The position numbers and the translations under genes are program-made. This document shows, one piece after another, positions 1-11,829 of a DNA stretch of 64,000 nucleotides. The stretch is taken from assembly GCF_037975245.1 (NCBI RefSeq), contig NC_092568.1, positions 27,090,501-27,154,500 on the forward strand, in the 5' to 3' direction. This DNA comes from Apostichopus japonicus (Eukaryota; Echinodermata; Holothuroidea; Aspidochirotida; Stichopodidae). How positions within the stretch are numbered: the first letter of the stretch is position 1; each line of letters begins with the position of its first letter. The notes under the pieces are model-generated. The model was not told the DNA's origin. It saw only the letters and a list, made by a program, of their open reading frames with translations, and made no database searches.

Positions 1-2040
1 GTTTCACTGAACTAATTACAGGAAATCCACAAGCCAAATATAAGAACTGCACAGGCAACCTTTCTTGAGATATCATGTTTACAACTTTTCACACTTTTTC
101 CTCTGTTTCACAAATGACCTTTGAAATTCATGGAAAACACTACAGATCATTTACTGACCAAAGGCAAGCTACACACCACGTTTGAACTTCCGGCAACTTT
201 TACTTCTTGAGATATTGTGTGAACAATGTTTTCAGACATTGACTTGTGCTGACCTCAAATGACCTTTGACCCATACCAACAACAACCCCAAACCAGTTCT
301 ACCAAGAGGGAACCTTCAAACCAAATATGAATGTACCCCAGATATACTTCTGAAGTAAAGAGCATTTACGAGCAAGTGTCACATACACACACACCATAAC
401 CATAGCATAGATTCCTTCTGCCTATATAGCAACGAATCAAAACCCAGCATAGATTATAACCTACTGTATGCTGACTACAGTATACTGTACTAGTCTAACA
501 AGGCTTGCACATCAAATATAAGTTAATTCTTGTTTAAAAGGGTCTTATCACTATGCATCATATACTCCAAAATGCATTGATGCATAGTGTACAGCAAGGA
601 TGGCTGCATTACAACACAAAGGAATGCTAAATGTTAGGCAGAAAGTCAAGGGTTTGGGGACTATTTGCCATGTTGAAAGATGTTAATTAATGCAGCATTT
701 CAAGATTTCCAACTTATGACCACGGGAGACATTCCGTGATCATCAAGGAACTTGCATCCATGAGTACCTCAAATGACCTTTGACCTCAAAAAAACAAAAA
801 AACAGGCTTTTTATCAAATTTATCTGCATCCACATATTTAGGATTAATTAATGAAGTTGATCAAAAATTTACTATTCAACTTATTGTGCTAAAATTGTCA
901 ATTTTTGACCTCTGGTGACCTCAACTGCCCTTTAACCTGCAGAAAAGCACAGTAATTCTGGACTGGATCTACACACAACGTATGAAATTCAACTGCGGTG
1001 TACGTTTTGAGTTATGTTTACAATCCAATTTACTGTACAACATACACACATACAGTAGGCATATACACTTCATTGCCATGTACATCATAGATTCCTTGGC
1101 CTTTGGCAAGCAATAAAAGAAATTTATGTAACAACCTAAATGGCATTAATATTAATTTCTAACTATTTTCATTTCAGTGAAGAAATGGACAAGAAAGGCC
1201 TATATCTGTAATATCACCAGAATATAGGAAAAAGCAACCTACAGTATTATTTCAATGTCATCTGACGTGGCCACCAGACAAACAAACACACAGACCTTAA
1301 GAGAGGTGCTACTGTTTGACAACCTTACTTTTCATAGCTCTGACTGTTATCTCCGGATTTTAATTATGAGTTTGCACAAGATAGAACGCTAGGACGAGCT
1401 GATGAGGAAATTAGTTCAATTATTAGTAATGAGAGAGAGAAAGAGAGAGGTAGGAATCCTTGAGACTGATATAGCCACTGTCAAAACTGTACTTAATTAT
1501 GACTGCAGTGAAGTGTACTTTGCACTGTACTATGTGTAGAGATCTGCCTATCCCTTGTACAAGTCCAATTATTGAGAGGAAATGAGTTAGTTAATGGGAG
1601 AAATTGAAGACAAAATTACCATCATAAAGGAGATAATTGTATACACATATTGTACAGTAGCATGAAGGTCTTACAGTATTATGTAAAATAGGTTGTGATA
1701 GATTGTGTGATAAATCATAATGAAATATTATTACCATATAATACCCGTCTGTACAAAGCAGTATCTCATTTAATACATCACAAGAAATGTATATACAGTA
1801 GGTCTGCAAGCTTGTGATTTTATGTCTAAAATCCTTACATACATAGTCATTGAATTGCTGTGTTCAATACAGGTCTGTGAGCTGGACTATTAACAGGGAT
1901 ACACTATACACTTTAGTGTTAACATTTTGTATAGCAGTTTTGAAGGTTCTGAATTTGGTCTCTTTATTATGAAGCACTATGGTCCCTGTGTGCAGGTGCT
2001 ATATATATACTGTATCTTTACACTTATGTATTGTGCGATG
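1..2040. other. Intergenic or intronic DNA, no gene seen
   Basis: AT-rich sequence with no convincing exon on either strand. It probably belongs to an intron of the minus-strand PPP1R37-like gene, whose next exons lie beyond the left edge. Only a short purine-rich GA tract near 1431-1450 and many short TACAGTA/TACTGTA words stand out. Confidence 0.5.
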
Positions 2041-2115
2041 TCGTTGATAATGAAATTCTAGGCATAGTAGAACGTGGTGCTAAGGTTGTGAGGAGACAGG
2101 TAAGCGAGGAGCACA
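2041..2115 (+). repeat. Fragment of dispersed foldback repeat family
   Basis: The stretch contains GTAGAACGTGGTGCTAAGG, followed by a GTTGTGAGGAGACAGG-type segment and a GCGAGGAGC end. The same string recurs in variant form near 9137-9172, 20745-20795, 21483-21540 and 21631-21690, and in reverse near 8980-9035 and 22485-22540. This piece is one terminal portion of that family. It has no coding capacity. Confidence 0.6.
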
Positions 2116-2582
2116 GTAAATTCAACTGAACTTTTGTGCTAAACATGTAGGTCTACCAGTTAGATTATAAACTATATGTCAATATTAACTGAATGTCTTC
2201 GATCTGAAAATGGATTACATTCACTTAGTACACATTGGCTTATATGTACCTGGAATACTCTGCATGAATATTGCTATCAATCAATTTCCTATGTGTTCGG
2301 TAAATGGTAATCTAATGCGTCATGCATGCTACAGGGCGACTAATGTCCTAATGAAAGTTTCAAGAAGTAGAATGTTGTTTTATATATATAACCCATAGGC
2401 TGATATAATTAATAAATGGTGAGAGTCGATGACCATCAAGCAGATTGTTGAATGATGGATGACATATAACACAACTGATTTAAATGTATGACTAAAACAT
2501 AAATTACCATTTCACAGAGATGTTTGTAGCTCATGTGAGGATGACTCAGAGGTAAATATATAGCATGCCTTTTGACCCAGAC

Positions 2583-2945
2583 TGTTGGATGCCAATGTAG
2601 TATAACTGATCAATTTGTGGCCAACCTGCATATTAACAGCCATGAGCATGCACATACCCTCCTAACAATCTGGGAACTGCAGCACTTCACTAGTTTGTAT
2701 GACCACTGGTAATATTAAACAAGCTCTAGATAATGTTGCTAAATGTCTCTTCTTCCCACAGTACAGTTGGTACAATATAGTATAACTGATCAATTTGAAT
2801 CCAACCTGCATATTAACAGCCATGAGCATGCATATACCCTCCTAACAATATGGGAACTGCAGCAGTCACTGGTAATATTAAAGTAGCTCTAGATAATCAT
2901 GCTGTATGTCTCATCTTCCCACAGTACATTTGGTACAATTTTCTT
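2583..2945. repeat. Two-copy tandem duplication, unit about 175-180 bp
   Basis: A segment starting near 2593 (GTAGTATAACTGATCAATTT, then an AACCTGCATATTAACAGCC block) recurs from about 2775 with the same order of blocks, ending in a CTTCCCACAGTACA-type string in both. The copies differ by substitutions and one short deletion, so the duplication is not very recent. No ORF is associated. Confidence 0.7.
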
Positions 2946-3170
2946 CTGTTCCATGCCCTGCTTCAAAGCACTGATACTGACAGGATGAGCAGTATTTAAT
3001 AGCAATAGCAGGAATTGGTCGGTGCCTAGTAAGTGGGTATAACTGTTATGATGATGGGAAGGCAAGGGGGCGGTGGGAAGAAAATTTATTCAAATGTTTT
3101 CAGATTGGGACAGTGGGAATTTATGTGTGATATATTAACTGGCTTCCAATTGTGATGTCAAGTAGAGTAT

Positions 3171-3838
3171 ATTGAATAGAGAAAGTATAAGTATACTCTG
3201 GGAGGGATGGGATAGGATACTAGGTAACTGTTAGATAAGTAGATCATATACATTTACGTAGAGAAAGTATATATTAATACTGTAGGAGGGATGAACTGTA
3301 GGAGGGATAGGAGACGGTAGGTTACTGACAAACTAGATCATATGTTCTTTTTACATAGAGAAAGTATAAGTATATTGTAGGAGGATGTACAGTAGGAGGG
3401 ATAGGATACTGTAGGTAACTGTTAGATAAGTATATCATATGTACATTACATAGAGAAAGTATCAGTATATTGTAGGAGGGATGTAGGAGGGATAGGATAC
3501 TGTAGGTAACTGTTAGATAAGTATATCATATGTACATTACATAGAGAAAGTATCAGTATATTGTAGGAGGGATGGAGGAGGGATAGGATACTGTAGGTAA
3601 CTGTTAGATAAGTATATCATATATGAACATTACATAGAGAAAGTATCAGTATATTGTAGGAGGGATGGAGGAGGGATAGGATACTGTAGGTAACTGTTAG
3701 ATAAGTATATCATATGTACATTACATAGAGAAAGTATCAGATTGTAGGAGGGATGGAGGAGGGATAGGATACTGTAGGTAACTGCTAGATATTAAAGTAG
3801 ATCATACATAAATTACATAGAGAAAGTATAAAAATGTT
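3171..3838. repeat. Minisatellite, unit about 91 bp, roughly eight copies
   Basis: Each unit contains CATAGAGAAAGTAT, then a GTAGGAGGGAT block (often doubled), ATAGGATACTGTAGGTAACTG and a TTAGATAAGTATATCAT end. The middle copies (about 3400-3780) are nearly identical and the outer ones diverge. One more partial unit resumes at 4374-4450, after two insertions at about 3848-4020 and 4055-4365, so the array once extended across them. Confidence 0.85.
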
Positions 3839-3847
3839 TTAGGCTAG

Positions 3848-4020
3848 GCTTTAGTGTTGTCTTTGAAAGGTTCTAAAAGGCTATATTTTCAAAAGCAGAT
3901 TATGTGTAGTGCTAGCTTGAAGTCAAGTAATTGCAACTTAGTTTTTGAGCGTGATTAATCGAACTTCCAAACTGTAATCGCTACTATTGGCGATTAATCG
4001 ATTACGACTATCAACACTAA
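3848..4020. mobile_element. Possible small hAT-like MITE inside the minisatellite
   Basis: The segment interrupts the minisatellite and starts with TTAGTGTTGTC and ends with GACTATCAACACTAA, giving imperfect terminal inverted repeats. Its right half carries GATTAATCG words and a CGATTAATCGATTACGAC string, a style seen in short hAT MITEs. I could not find a clean target-site duplication, so the boundaries and class are tentative. Confidence 0.4.
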
Positions 4021-4054
4021 CATTTACATAGAGAAAGTACTGCATATATATTTA

Positions 4055-4365
4055 CATAGGCGTAGGAGGCAGGGGGGGCTGGGGGGCTGCAGCCCCCCCC
4101 CAAGGAAATATTTTTACGAAAATTTGGGCAATATGAGGAGAATTTTTCGGGCACCTACTGAAAGAAAAATATTTTTATTATTTTAACGACATCCCAAAAA
4201 CTTCTAACCAATATGGAACGGTAATAACACGGCATTTGATTGTATGTAATTGGCATGCGATGCAATCAACAATGCATGCCTATTTGATACGTATATTAAG
4301 ATGTTGAATGCGTGCGGGCAAGTCGTTACAGCCCCCCCAAATCAAACTGGGCTCCTACACCTATG
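4055..4365. mobile_element. hAT-like MITE with 8-bp target-site duplication
   Basis: The 311-bp element begins CATAGGCGTAGGAG and ends CTCCTACACCTATG, which are inverted repeats with one mismatch. The identical octamer TATATTTA lies directly outside both ends (4047-4054 and 4366-4373). An 8-bp target duplication is the hallmark of the hAT superfamily. Runs of G and C lie just inside both ends. No transposase is encoded, so it is non-autonomous. A 1-kb relative with the same termini lies at 59019-60032. It sits within the 91-bp minisatellite, whose last unit resumes right after it. Confidence 0.85.
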
Positions 4366-4373
4366 TATATTTA

Positions 4374-4450
4374 TACTGTAGGAGGGATGGAGGAGGGATA
4401 GGATACTGTAGGTAACTGTTAGATAAGTATATCATTTGTACATTTACATA
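4374..4450. repeat. Resumed partial unit of the 91-bp minisatellite
   Basis: ACTGTAGGAGGGATGGAGG and the following ATAGGATACTGTAGGTAACTG match the array at 3171-3838. This is the right-hand remainder separated by the two insertions. Confidence 0.75.
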
Positions 4451-4581
4451 TCTAGCTGCATTTACAGAACTTCCCATGAAAGAATGCAATCATAAGTAGG
4501 TCACATTTTTCTACTTTAATTTCATCAATGTTTAACAAAATACCTTGACATCACAGAAAGAAAAAAAAATCAAACACTAAC

Positions 4582-4627
4582 CTTGAAAAGTAAAACTGTC
4601 AGCTCTCACTGTCAAATCTGTCATTTT
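4582..4627 (-). CDS. PPP1R37: PPP1R37-like gene, third visible coding exon
   Basis: A 46-bp minus-strand exon is bounded by a TCTCCAG acceptor and a GTTAGT donor. It starts in phase 0, exactly where the exon at 20850-20947 ends, and reads KMTDLTVRADSFTFQ plus one base of the next codon. In vertebrate PPP1R37 the corresponding place, just after the QLQ string, has an FTDL...R.D...L.G pattern leading into the leucine-rich repeats, and this exon keeps the T-D-L, R and D positions. The leucine-rich repeats themselves must be encoded further left. I did not find the next exon between 1 and 4575, and introns here exceed 10 kb, so it probably lies outside the window. On its own an exon this short is weak; the phase and family match to the upstream exons carry the call. 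Confidence 0.65.
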
Positions 4628-4910
4628 CTGGAGAGAAAAACAAAGAACAATTAAAATACACATATATCAATAAAACTAATTACGGAGCACATCATGTCAA
4701 GTTCAATAAACGCTGTGAAGCACTGTGTAAAAATGTTAATGATTTTTTGTACCCCAGGTATATCGTACAACATTTGTTGCATGGAGAGCGATGAAAGACG
4801 GGTGAAGTAACAGATTACTTTGTACTATTAACATCCCAGATATTCACTCTCTACTGTTGAGTTTTCTTTCTTTCTTTCTTCTCTCCATCGCTTGTCTACT
4901 AATCCCCTTA

Positions 4911-6139
4911 AAGCCCAGTCACATCTCACCGGATTGCAATAACGGAGAGATAACGAAGACAAAAAATGGCACTCCGTTGATGTACGTTAGTATCCGTTTA
5001 GTATGCGGTTCTCCTCCGTCCATCTACGTTTCATTACCGGAAGGGTCCGGTTTGTCCGGTGTCGATTTTGAACATGCATAAAACTTGGAACGGACATCCA
5101 CCGAAAAATGTCTCCGTTATTTATTCGTTACTAATCCGTTACGCTTCCGTTTTATCAGTTTCTCATGCGTTTTGTTCGTTCTGTATGCGTTTGGCATACT
5201 GTATTTCTCCGTTCGTCTCTGATTATTGCTATTGCTCACCGGATCATTAACGGACAAAGAACGGATGAAACGTAGAAGTGCAGTACATATACCGTATATT
5301 CGACGGATGCTAACGTAGAAATAACGGAAGTGCAAAGGAATAGAACTGACAATGAACAGATAGGTAACGGACGTTACACGGAAGAAACGTAAGAACTCAG
5401 GCCAGGAAAGTATAACAGACAGACATAGAACGGAGATGCAGCGTACCACCACCTTGTCCACTCCAAGCGTCCCACGCCTCATTCTGCTCCTATAACCTCT
5501 ACCGTCAACACATACATCATGGACCCTTCAGAAAGATTCAAGCTTTAGACCACAGTGTCAGCTTTACAAGCACAGATGCTTATCAATGAAGCCAACATCA
5601 AGACCAATGAACAAGTCAAGAAGAGAAGGAAAAGACGTGCTCGGCTGAAATGCTGGTCTAGGGCCTTGCTAGGTTCACAGAGAAGACGGCAGTGTGGTCT
5701 TTATGACCAACTAGTGCAGGAGCTGCGAATGGAAGACCAAAATCTTTCATCAACTTCATGAGGATACCCCCTGATTTCAAGGCACTCCGGAGGCCCAGGT
5801 TTTAGGCCGTTTCTTCTCCGTTGCTAGTCCGGTATGTCCGTTACTTTTCCGGTACTCCTACGTTTTGTATGTTCTTTATCCGTTAATTTTCCGTTGTAAA
5901 TTCGTTACTATCCGTTGGTGTTCGTTAGTTTGTTCGTTGTTATTCCGTTGTTCATTCGTTGTTCGTCCGTTGCTGTCCGTCCCTTGTACGTTTGTAATCC
6001 GTTTTCGCCGTTGAACGTCCGGTACGTTGCAACCCCCAGATGCATGCGCGACAACTTTTGCCAACGGAAATAACCGGATGACTGTTTTTCGCGCGTACTC
6101 TTGTCCGTTTGTGCAATCCGGTGAGATGTGACTGGACCT
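4911..6139 (+). mobile_element. PIF/Harbinger DNA transposon relic, non-autonomous
   Basis: Inverted ends are CCAGTCACATCTCACCGGAT (4915 on) and its complement at the right (6113-6135), matching over at least 23 bases. The outermost bases are less perfect. TTA is found at 4908-4910 and 6140-6142, which fits the TWA target duplication of PIF/Harbinger elements. Many CCGTTA/TAACGG words fill the subterminal regions on both sides, like repeated transposase-binding sites. The centre holds a decayed N-terminal piece of a Harbinger-type transposase (5519-5805). At about 1.2 kb it is much shorter than autonomous elements, so most of the transposase and the Myb-like gene are deleted. Confidence 0.85.
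5519..5805 (+). pseudogene. Harbinger-type transposase N-terminal remnant
   Basis: An ATG at 5519 opens MDPSERFKL, then an in-frame TAG (5546-5548), after which the same frame continues to 5761. The later part has a basic KKRRKRRAR stretch and then RRRQCGLYDQLVQELRMEDQ. This resembles the start of Harbinger transposases, where a basic, aromatic segment precedes a G-x-Y-x-x-L-x-x-E-L-R-x-E-D string. After DQ the reading frame slips: the next frame gives SFINFMRIPPDFK, which is the family's expected continuation. One stop, one frameshift and loss of the catalytic DDE domain make it non-functional. It lies inside the inverted-repeat element 4911-6139. Confidence 0.75.
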
Positions 6140-6142
6140 TTA

Positions 6143-8977
6143 CATCCATCTCTTTGTGTTCACCATGCTCATTAACCTGTCTGTATTCTGTGCATATTTT
6201 TGTCCCTTCTGTTACTGTTACTTGTCATTTAGCCTTTGACGAAGATCTTGCTAGGATCGAAACGTCATACCAACTCACTTTTACACATTCTCTTACACAG
6301 GCTCTCTAGTGGATAAGCAGTTTGCTAACAGTTTTATTTTATTTTGAGTTTTGGTAGAGGAAGAATGTGTGCATGTGAGTTGGAAATATCTTGAATGTTT
6401 ACAGGCCTAGAATTTCAAAATTTCAGCGCCCCTTTAAAGATATTTAAGTGCTTAAAAATTCTACTGCAGATGAGCTCAAATGAAGTTCACACTGGCAGTT
6501 ATCTTTAAATACCGGATACATCAGTTACTGGACCGGCTTGTGGGAGCAGCTCAATAATATTTGATGATCAATGTTAAGCAGTAATTATATTGGACTTATG
6601 TAAATACTGTAGGTACAGAACTTATGCGATTTATTTTACCCATGATAGTTTAATATCCTACTTACATTAATATCTATACTGGCAGAAACATGCAAATGTC
6701 TGGGTTTTTTCCTTCTGTCAAACATTGAATTGCACTGGCATTTAGCCATTAAATAACCTTGAAGTTTGAGGCCATGAGGCATACTTTTCTCTAATGTTTA
6801 AAATTTATCCACACCATCTATTCTCCTTAAACTTTTCTGTTGTATAAAATAATCAAACAGCAAACAAAATTATTTATAAATTATGACTCAACCTGTGGAC
6901 ACATTGCTGGTACGCTCCAAGTACTGTATGTACATTTGGTATTTATAACAATGATGGAATACAAATTATGCTTAATAATGATTTCAGAGTAGTTAAACAT
7001 ACTGTACATGTGTAAAGGCATATATACCAACTTTACATTAATGTGTAAGCATACATGATGGGTGGTGATCTTTGTCAGCTGATTCTCACAGCACTGGAGC
7101 ATTGGAATTGAACCAGTAAACGAAATACTTGCAGTTCTACCATTTCTAAGTTTTATCTGTTAGATGTTCTCTGCTTCAGAACGGTTGATATTCACATCTA
7201 CTGTATACTGTAGATGATGTTAGAGAAGCCGTGATTGACTTAGAGGAAACTGAAACCTCTGTCTTCATGTAACAATATACGCAGGAAGTTTGTATGTTTA
7301 CATCTAGACATCCTATTCTGATATCAGTAGCGACTTACATTTCAATTGGAGTTTATCATACTTGTAGCAAGGAGAAAACATTCACATTGTAGAAAAGTAA
7401 AAAAAATTTAAAAAAACCAAGAGGAAGAGGAAGAAAAAAAAAGTTAAAGATGATTAGAACTTGTACTTGAAAATGTCTGATTGATAAATATACGTTCCTC
7501 TCCTGTAAATTTGTACCACTTCAGTTTCAGTACCTGCCGAAGGTAGTGGTCCGACGTGTACTGAATGTCATTCGTCGTGAATATTGCAGAAACGTCGGAA
7601 TCTCGACGCATTAAGTTGCCACGTTTTTAATACACCTCAACGGAGACTGAGCAATTTCGGGGCTCTCTAGATGATAAACAGATGATTAGCAAGTATGATT
7701 GAAATCAAAGAGGCCTATACACTTCAGCTCGTCGGTTGTCTTGTCGAGTCCTTAGGGCTGATTCGCACCGACGAGATCCTTTGTACATGTGTACGGTTGT
7801 AGTATCGTACAGTAGGTATAGTATATATACGAGTCAATTGTGAGCTCTAGCCGATGTTAACTCTGGAGATGAGTGAGTCAGTCAGTGATATAAAACTGAG
7901 CTAATGGGAGAAAGATCTAAGCCAGTGCAGTAGTGTGAGAGTCAATAGGAAAATGACAGCATCAACTAGAAGACATAGTAGTACAAAGTGATCTTGGAAT
8001 CACCTGGGATATATGGGGTACAGTAGATGACAACAGTCTACGTGCTTTATGAATAATCAGATCAAAAACTTCAAAATAGCTTTTTCATTTAAAACCCAAG
8101 AGACTACTACATGTGACCCCTTTAAATAAATTAATGATAAAAAATTTAAAAAAAAATTAATGACAGAATATTTACGTAAGGTAAATTCATAATTTTAGGA
8201 AACACAGGATTAGCATTTCATCCATTAGTATAAAGATAGATTTAGGATTCAAACTTAGGGCAAGTGAAAAGGTGTGGGGGGGGGGTGGGGAGAGGAGGAG
8301 GGGAGGAACCTACATAGGAAGCTTGAACTATACCGGCCTTCAACATATTGTAGGTTGTTCATTTGGTAAAACTTAATGCTCTGAGTATTCACACACTGTT
8401 TTGAATTTCACTGCCCATGCTTGCTCTTCCTTTTGAATGTACCAGACTGAAGACTTGTTAAACCTAACAAGAAAACTCTCGGGAGACCTATGTCAGATGC
8501 TGACTAAAACCGTGGGGTATCGTCTGCATTACCGGAAGCCTATAATTACAGTGAACAAGCTACAATTAACAACACTGTTTTAAACTGGCCAACCTATAGG
8601 CAACGCAGTTGTTCACAAAAAAACTACAATTTGACCACTTAATATTAAATGAAAGAGAGGAAACTTCATGCAGAACAACTCGATAAAAGGTAGATCATTC
8701 AAAGTCTCGTTAAACCAAAATATTAAGGGCAGAGGAACATCTCTATTATAAAGCTTTGATACAGTATTTACAAGCTCAACAACAATTAGGTTTGTTTATG
8801 ATCAACATATGAACTTTCCCATTTAACCCAACAACAATTTGGCTGTATTTTAGCACCGCACCTCTTTAAACAACTTTCAGAGCCACTTTGGAGTAAATTG
8901 CAGATTGCTGTATTTCTGTAACATTCCTCAACCGACTGAGATTATAAAACTTACTGGTTTATATATTTACGAGTGAC
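6143..8977. other. Intronic DNA with dispersed repeat fragments
   Basis: This lies in the intron between the two PPP1R37-like exons at 4.6 and 20.9 kb. No exon is recognisable. Repeat-like pieces are a hairpin module at 6235-6330, a related end at 7590-7690, and a G-rich tract near 8275-8305. Confidence 0.5.
6160..6330 (+). repeat. Dispersed repeat with GATC hairpin and GAAAC module
   Basis: Contains TTTGACGAAGATCTTGCTAG followed by GATCGAAACGTC, then GGCTCTCTAGTGGATAAGCAG at 6299-6319. The first block folds into a short hairpin and shares layout with 11888-11924. The second block recurs in variant form at 7661-7683. It looks like the end of a retroelement-type repeat, into which the Harbinger relic may have inserted just upstream. 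The family is unidentified. Confidence 0.45.
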
Positions 8978-9173
8978 CCGTTTACCTGTCTCCCCACAAC
9001 CTTAGCACCGCATTCTACCGTGTCTAGTATGTCCTGGTAATCTTTTAACACTGTGCACCCTCAGTGACCGGTCAGACCGGTCAGTGACCTCCTTCTTATT
9101 CTACCACCCAAAGTGTCTCACATGTTTTTCGTATTGGGAAAAGGTTGTGGGGAGACAGGTAAGCGGGGAACGA
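8978..9173. mobile_element. Short foldback/MITE-like repeat
   Basis: The left end has TTTACCTGTCTCCCCACAAC followed by CTTAGCACCGC. The right end has the reverse complement, AAAGGTTGTGGGGAGACAGG then TAAGCGGGG, giving about 22 bp of nearly exact inverted repeat around a 190-bp element. The middle contains a duplicated GACCGGTCA word. Relatives are at 20625-20800 (opposite orientation) and 22476-22640 (same orientation), matching through the CTGGTAA, TTTTAACACTGTGC and CCTTCTCATTCTACCA-type blocks. No coding capacity is visible. Confidence 0.7.
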
Positions 9174-11829
9174 AGTAAATATAGCCGGTCCAATGTTGGT
9201 GTATAATCACTAACAACCATTTTTTTTTGCAGGGATTCTTAGTGACTCTAAATTCCAGAAAATTGACATCATTGCCAAAACAGGATCTGTATGTATGCAA
9301 ACAGGCACTGACAATTTGTAAGACCTACTATGTGCATATAGTATGGTGTATATACTTTGACATAGATTAAGATCATTGCATTTGAAGTGTGAATCCTTTA
9401 CCCATATACACATTCACACTAGGGAAATAAACATGGCCAAATCTATCCATGTGACTGTGGGTGAGGCTAAAATGGGGAAATACCTCTTTAAGTGTATGAT
9501 AAAGGAAGTTCAAATTGTGCTTCACATATATGAGGATCGAATCTGTTAGTACTGAAGCACAAGAAGGGGAGGGGATTGTGGGGGGGTCCTCTCAAGTATC
9601 CCTACCATAAAGCTAAAGACAATGGGTAGGTCACATGCTTCCATATAAACTATGCGCAATACCCTAACATCAATGATTTCATTTTGTGAAACCTGCACGT
9701 ACCAGATAGTTTGAAGACTCATGAAGATTGGAACAACTAAAACGAAGCTTTAATTTTCAAACAAATTACTGTATATCCAGCCAGTGTTGAGAGTGTATTG
9801 TGATGTATTATATATATATATATCTGTGCTAGATCATCTGCTGACAGAGTTATGTCAGCCAATACAGCAGCCTGGCCGATATTTAGCCATAAAGGTCAGT
9901 CAGTCAGTGTGAGTCCTTATGGTTCTATGCGTAATGGGCAATTGTTTACATTCACGTCCCTTCAACTGACAACATATGGACGGGGTTTTTACCAATCGAG
10001 TGCTTTGAGCACTCTGACCATTAAAAAAATCTCTGTTCTAGCCTATCAACATCAACAAATATTTCCATCTCCTTGAAGACCAGAGCAAAGAGCTGCAATA
10101 TTTTCTTATTAAGGAGAGACCCAATTCAGCTCATTCTTCTTTCAATTTACTGTGCGTGTACATAGTTGAAAGGTGTGCGGTATTTGTATCTGTACAGTGC
10201 TGCTACAACCTATACAGTCGCATAGATATTATTATATATTACTATATTATTATACAAATTTCATGTGTGTACAGTACCGTGTAAATTTTCAAGAGTTTAG
10301 AGTATTATAACAGATGTAAAATCAGCAAATTTAAAAAGATTTTTGGAAATTTTGAAATCAAACAAATTTGTCACATTAAAACTGTCCCATGTTTCTCTAA
10401 TTTGTTGTACTACAGTTATGTTAGTGACTACAGTATGTTTCCCTATAAACCCATTTAATGAAACCAGAAAACGGTTGAATGTTCCTATCATAATGTGCAG
10501 CTACTGTATATACTGAACCGTAACATCATCACATAAACAGTCAAATTAACTCCAAATGAGGAAAACATTGTTTAACAAGTATATATGTACCAAAAGTTGA
10601 CAAATTTTGTTATCTGCAAAAGAATACACAACTACAGTATTGACATGAAAGCACGACATTATATTAAACATGTTAATTTATGTACATGTTACTACAAACA
10701 GCCATCTATATTAGGTACAGTGCATAACTGTATACATATTAAAGCAATCAAGTACACTTTAATATATTAGACGTCTGCTGTTTTAACTTGGACTTCCATT
10801 ACAGACCAGGTTAAGTGGATTCAATCTGGGTCAAGCCAAGGACTCGTCTAACTGAATGCAAAAGCAGCAGCAGCATCGTGCCCGACGGCTGGCTTTAAAA
10901 GCTAATTGATTCTGTTTAAAAGACTCTCACTGCGTGCACTGAATCGTTTAGTACCTCGATTCGAGGAACTCTCTTCTTCTAAAGACGACTAAATTATGAG
11001 AACGAATAGGAATGACATGAAGGAACATGGCCAATCCTGACACTACATCTGATGTACAGTAGTACAGTATGATGCAATGGACTAACGAGTGAGAATGGAC
11101 AATGCAGAGGTCATACTAATTAACAACATATATAGGAATATGATACTTTCCAGGCTGGTGACGTTACAGTGCACTAAACAGGGTTATATTATACGTTGTA
11201 TGCACATAATATTTATCAGCACTTGTAATTATTCATGTGATGGACTGTTCCATCTCACTTGTATACAAAGCCTGCTCATAAAATTCTATCATAACTTAAA
11301 AAAACTATACATCCATGTGAAACCGAAAGTGACCATAAATACAGTATCTGTCTCTGCAAATGATATGAAACCAATCTGATACAACAGTGATACAATGCTT
11401 ATACATTTGGAATGTGAATTACATGTACAGAGAGGTAGGTCTGTTGAAGCGTCGATGTATTACAGTAAATGTTGCTATACGAACTGTCAAGGCTCCATTG
11501 TCCGTCAGTGTCCAGCGTCTTAATATTAATTTTGGGTATATTGTGTACATACAGTAGGCAAGGCACTATAGCCATGGCGTGGATGGAAATTTCTACAGTA
11601 TTTTCAAAAACAGCAAATGAGTTGGCTTTCCTATGGATAGAGGCATCTAGGTATCCTATGGTCGTATTGGAATATGGTGCATCATGTACAGTATTGTATG
11701 TCACGTTCTCCTTCACAGAAACATCATGTGGGGAGACATGAATGTGCAAAACAATAATTGTTATAAACTGCAGTAGGTACTGTTGATGAAAGTGCATACA
11801 TTATAAGAGACAGTCAAGCGATGAATGAC
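9174..11829. other. Intronic DNA, no gene seen
   Basis: AT-rich intronic sequence with a short (TA) run near 9809-9822. Open frames such as 11089-11379 and 11399-11797 have no recognisable domain, compete with open frames on the other strand and lack splice context. I regard them as chance. Confidence 0.5.

Noticed and set aside
1-4575. Further exons of the PPP1R37-like gene at the left end
   Set aside because: I looked for a minus-strand exon in the right phase with leucine-rich-repeat sequence and saw none; the remainder is probably outside the window.
5117-5482. 121-residue minus-strand ORF in the Harbinger relic
   Set aside because: It is made of the repeated CCGTTA/TAACGG words and has no similarity to transposase or Myb-like proteins.
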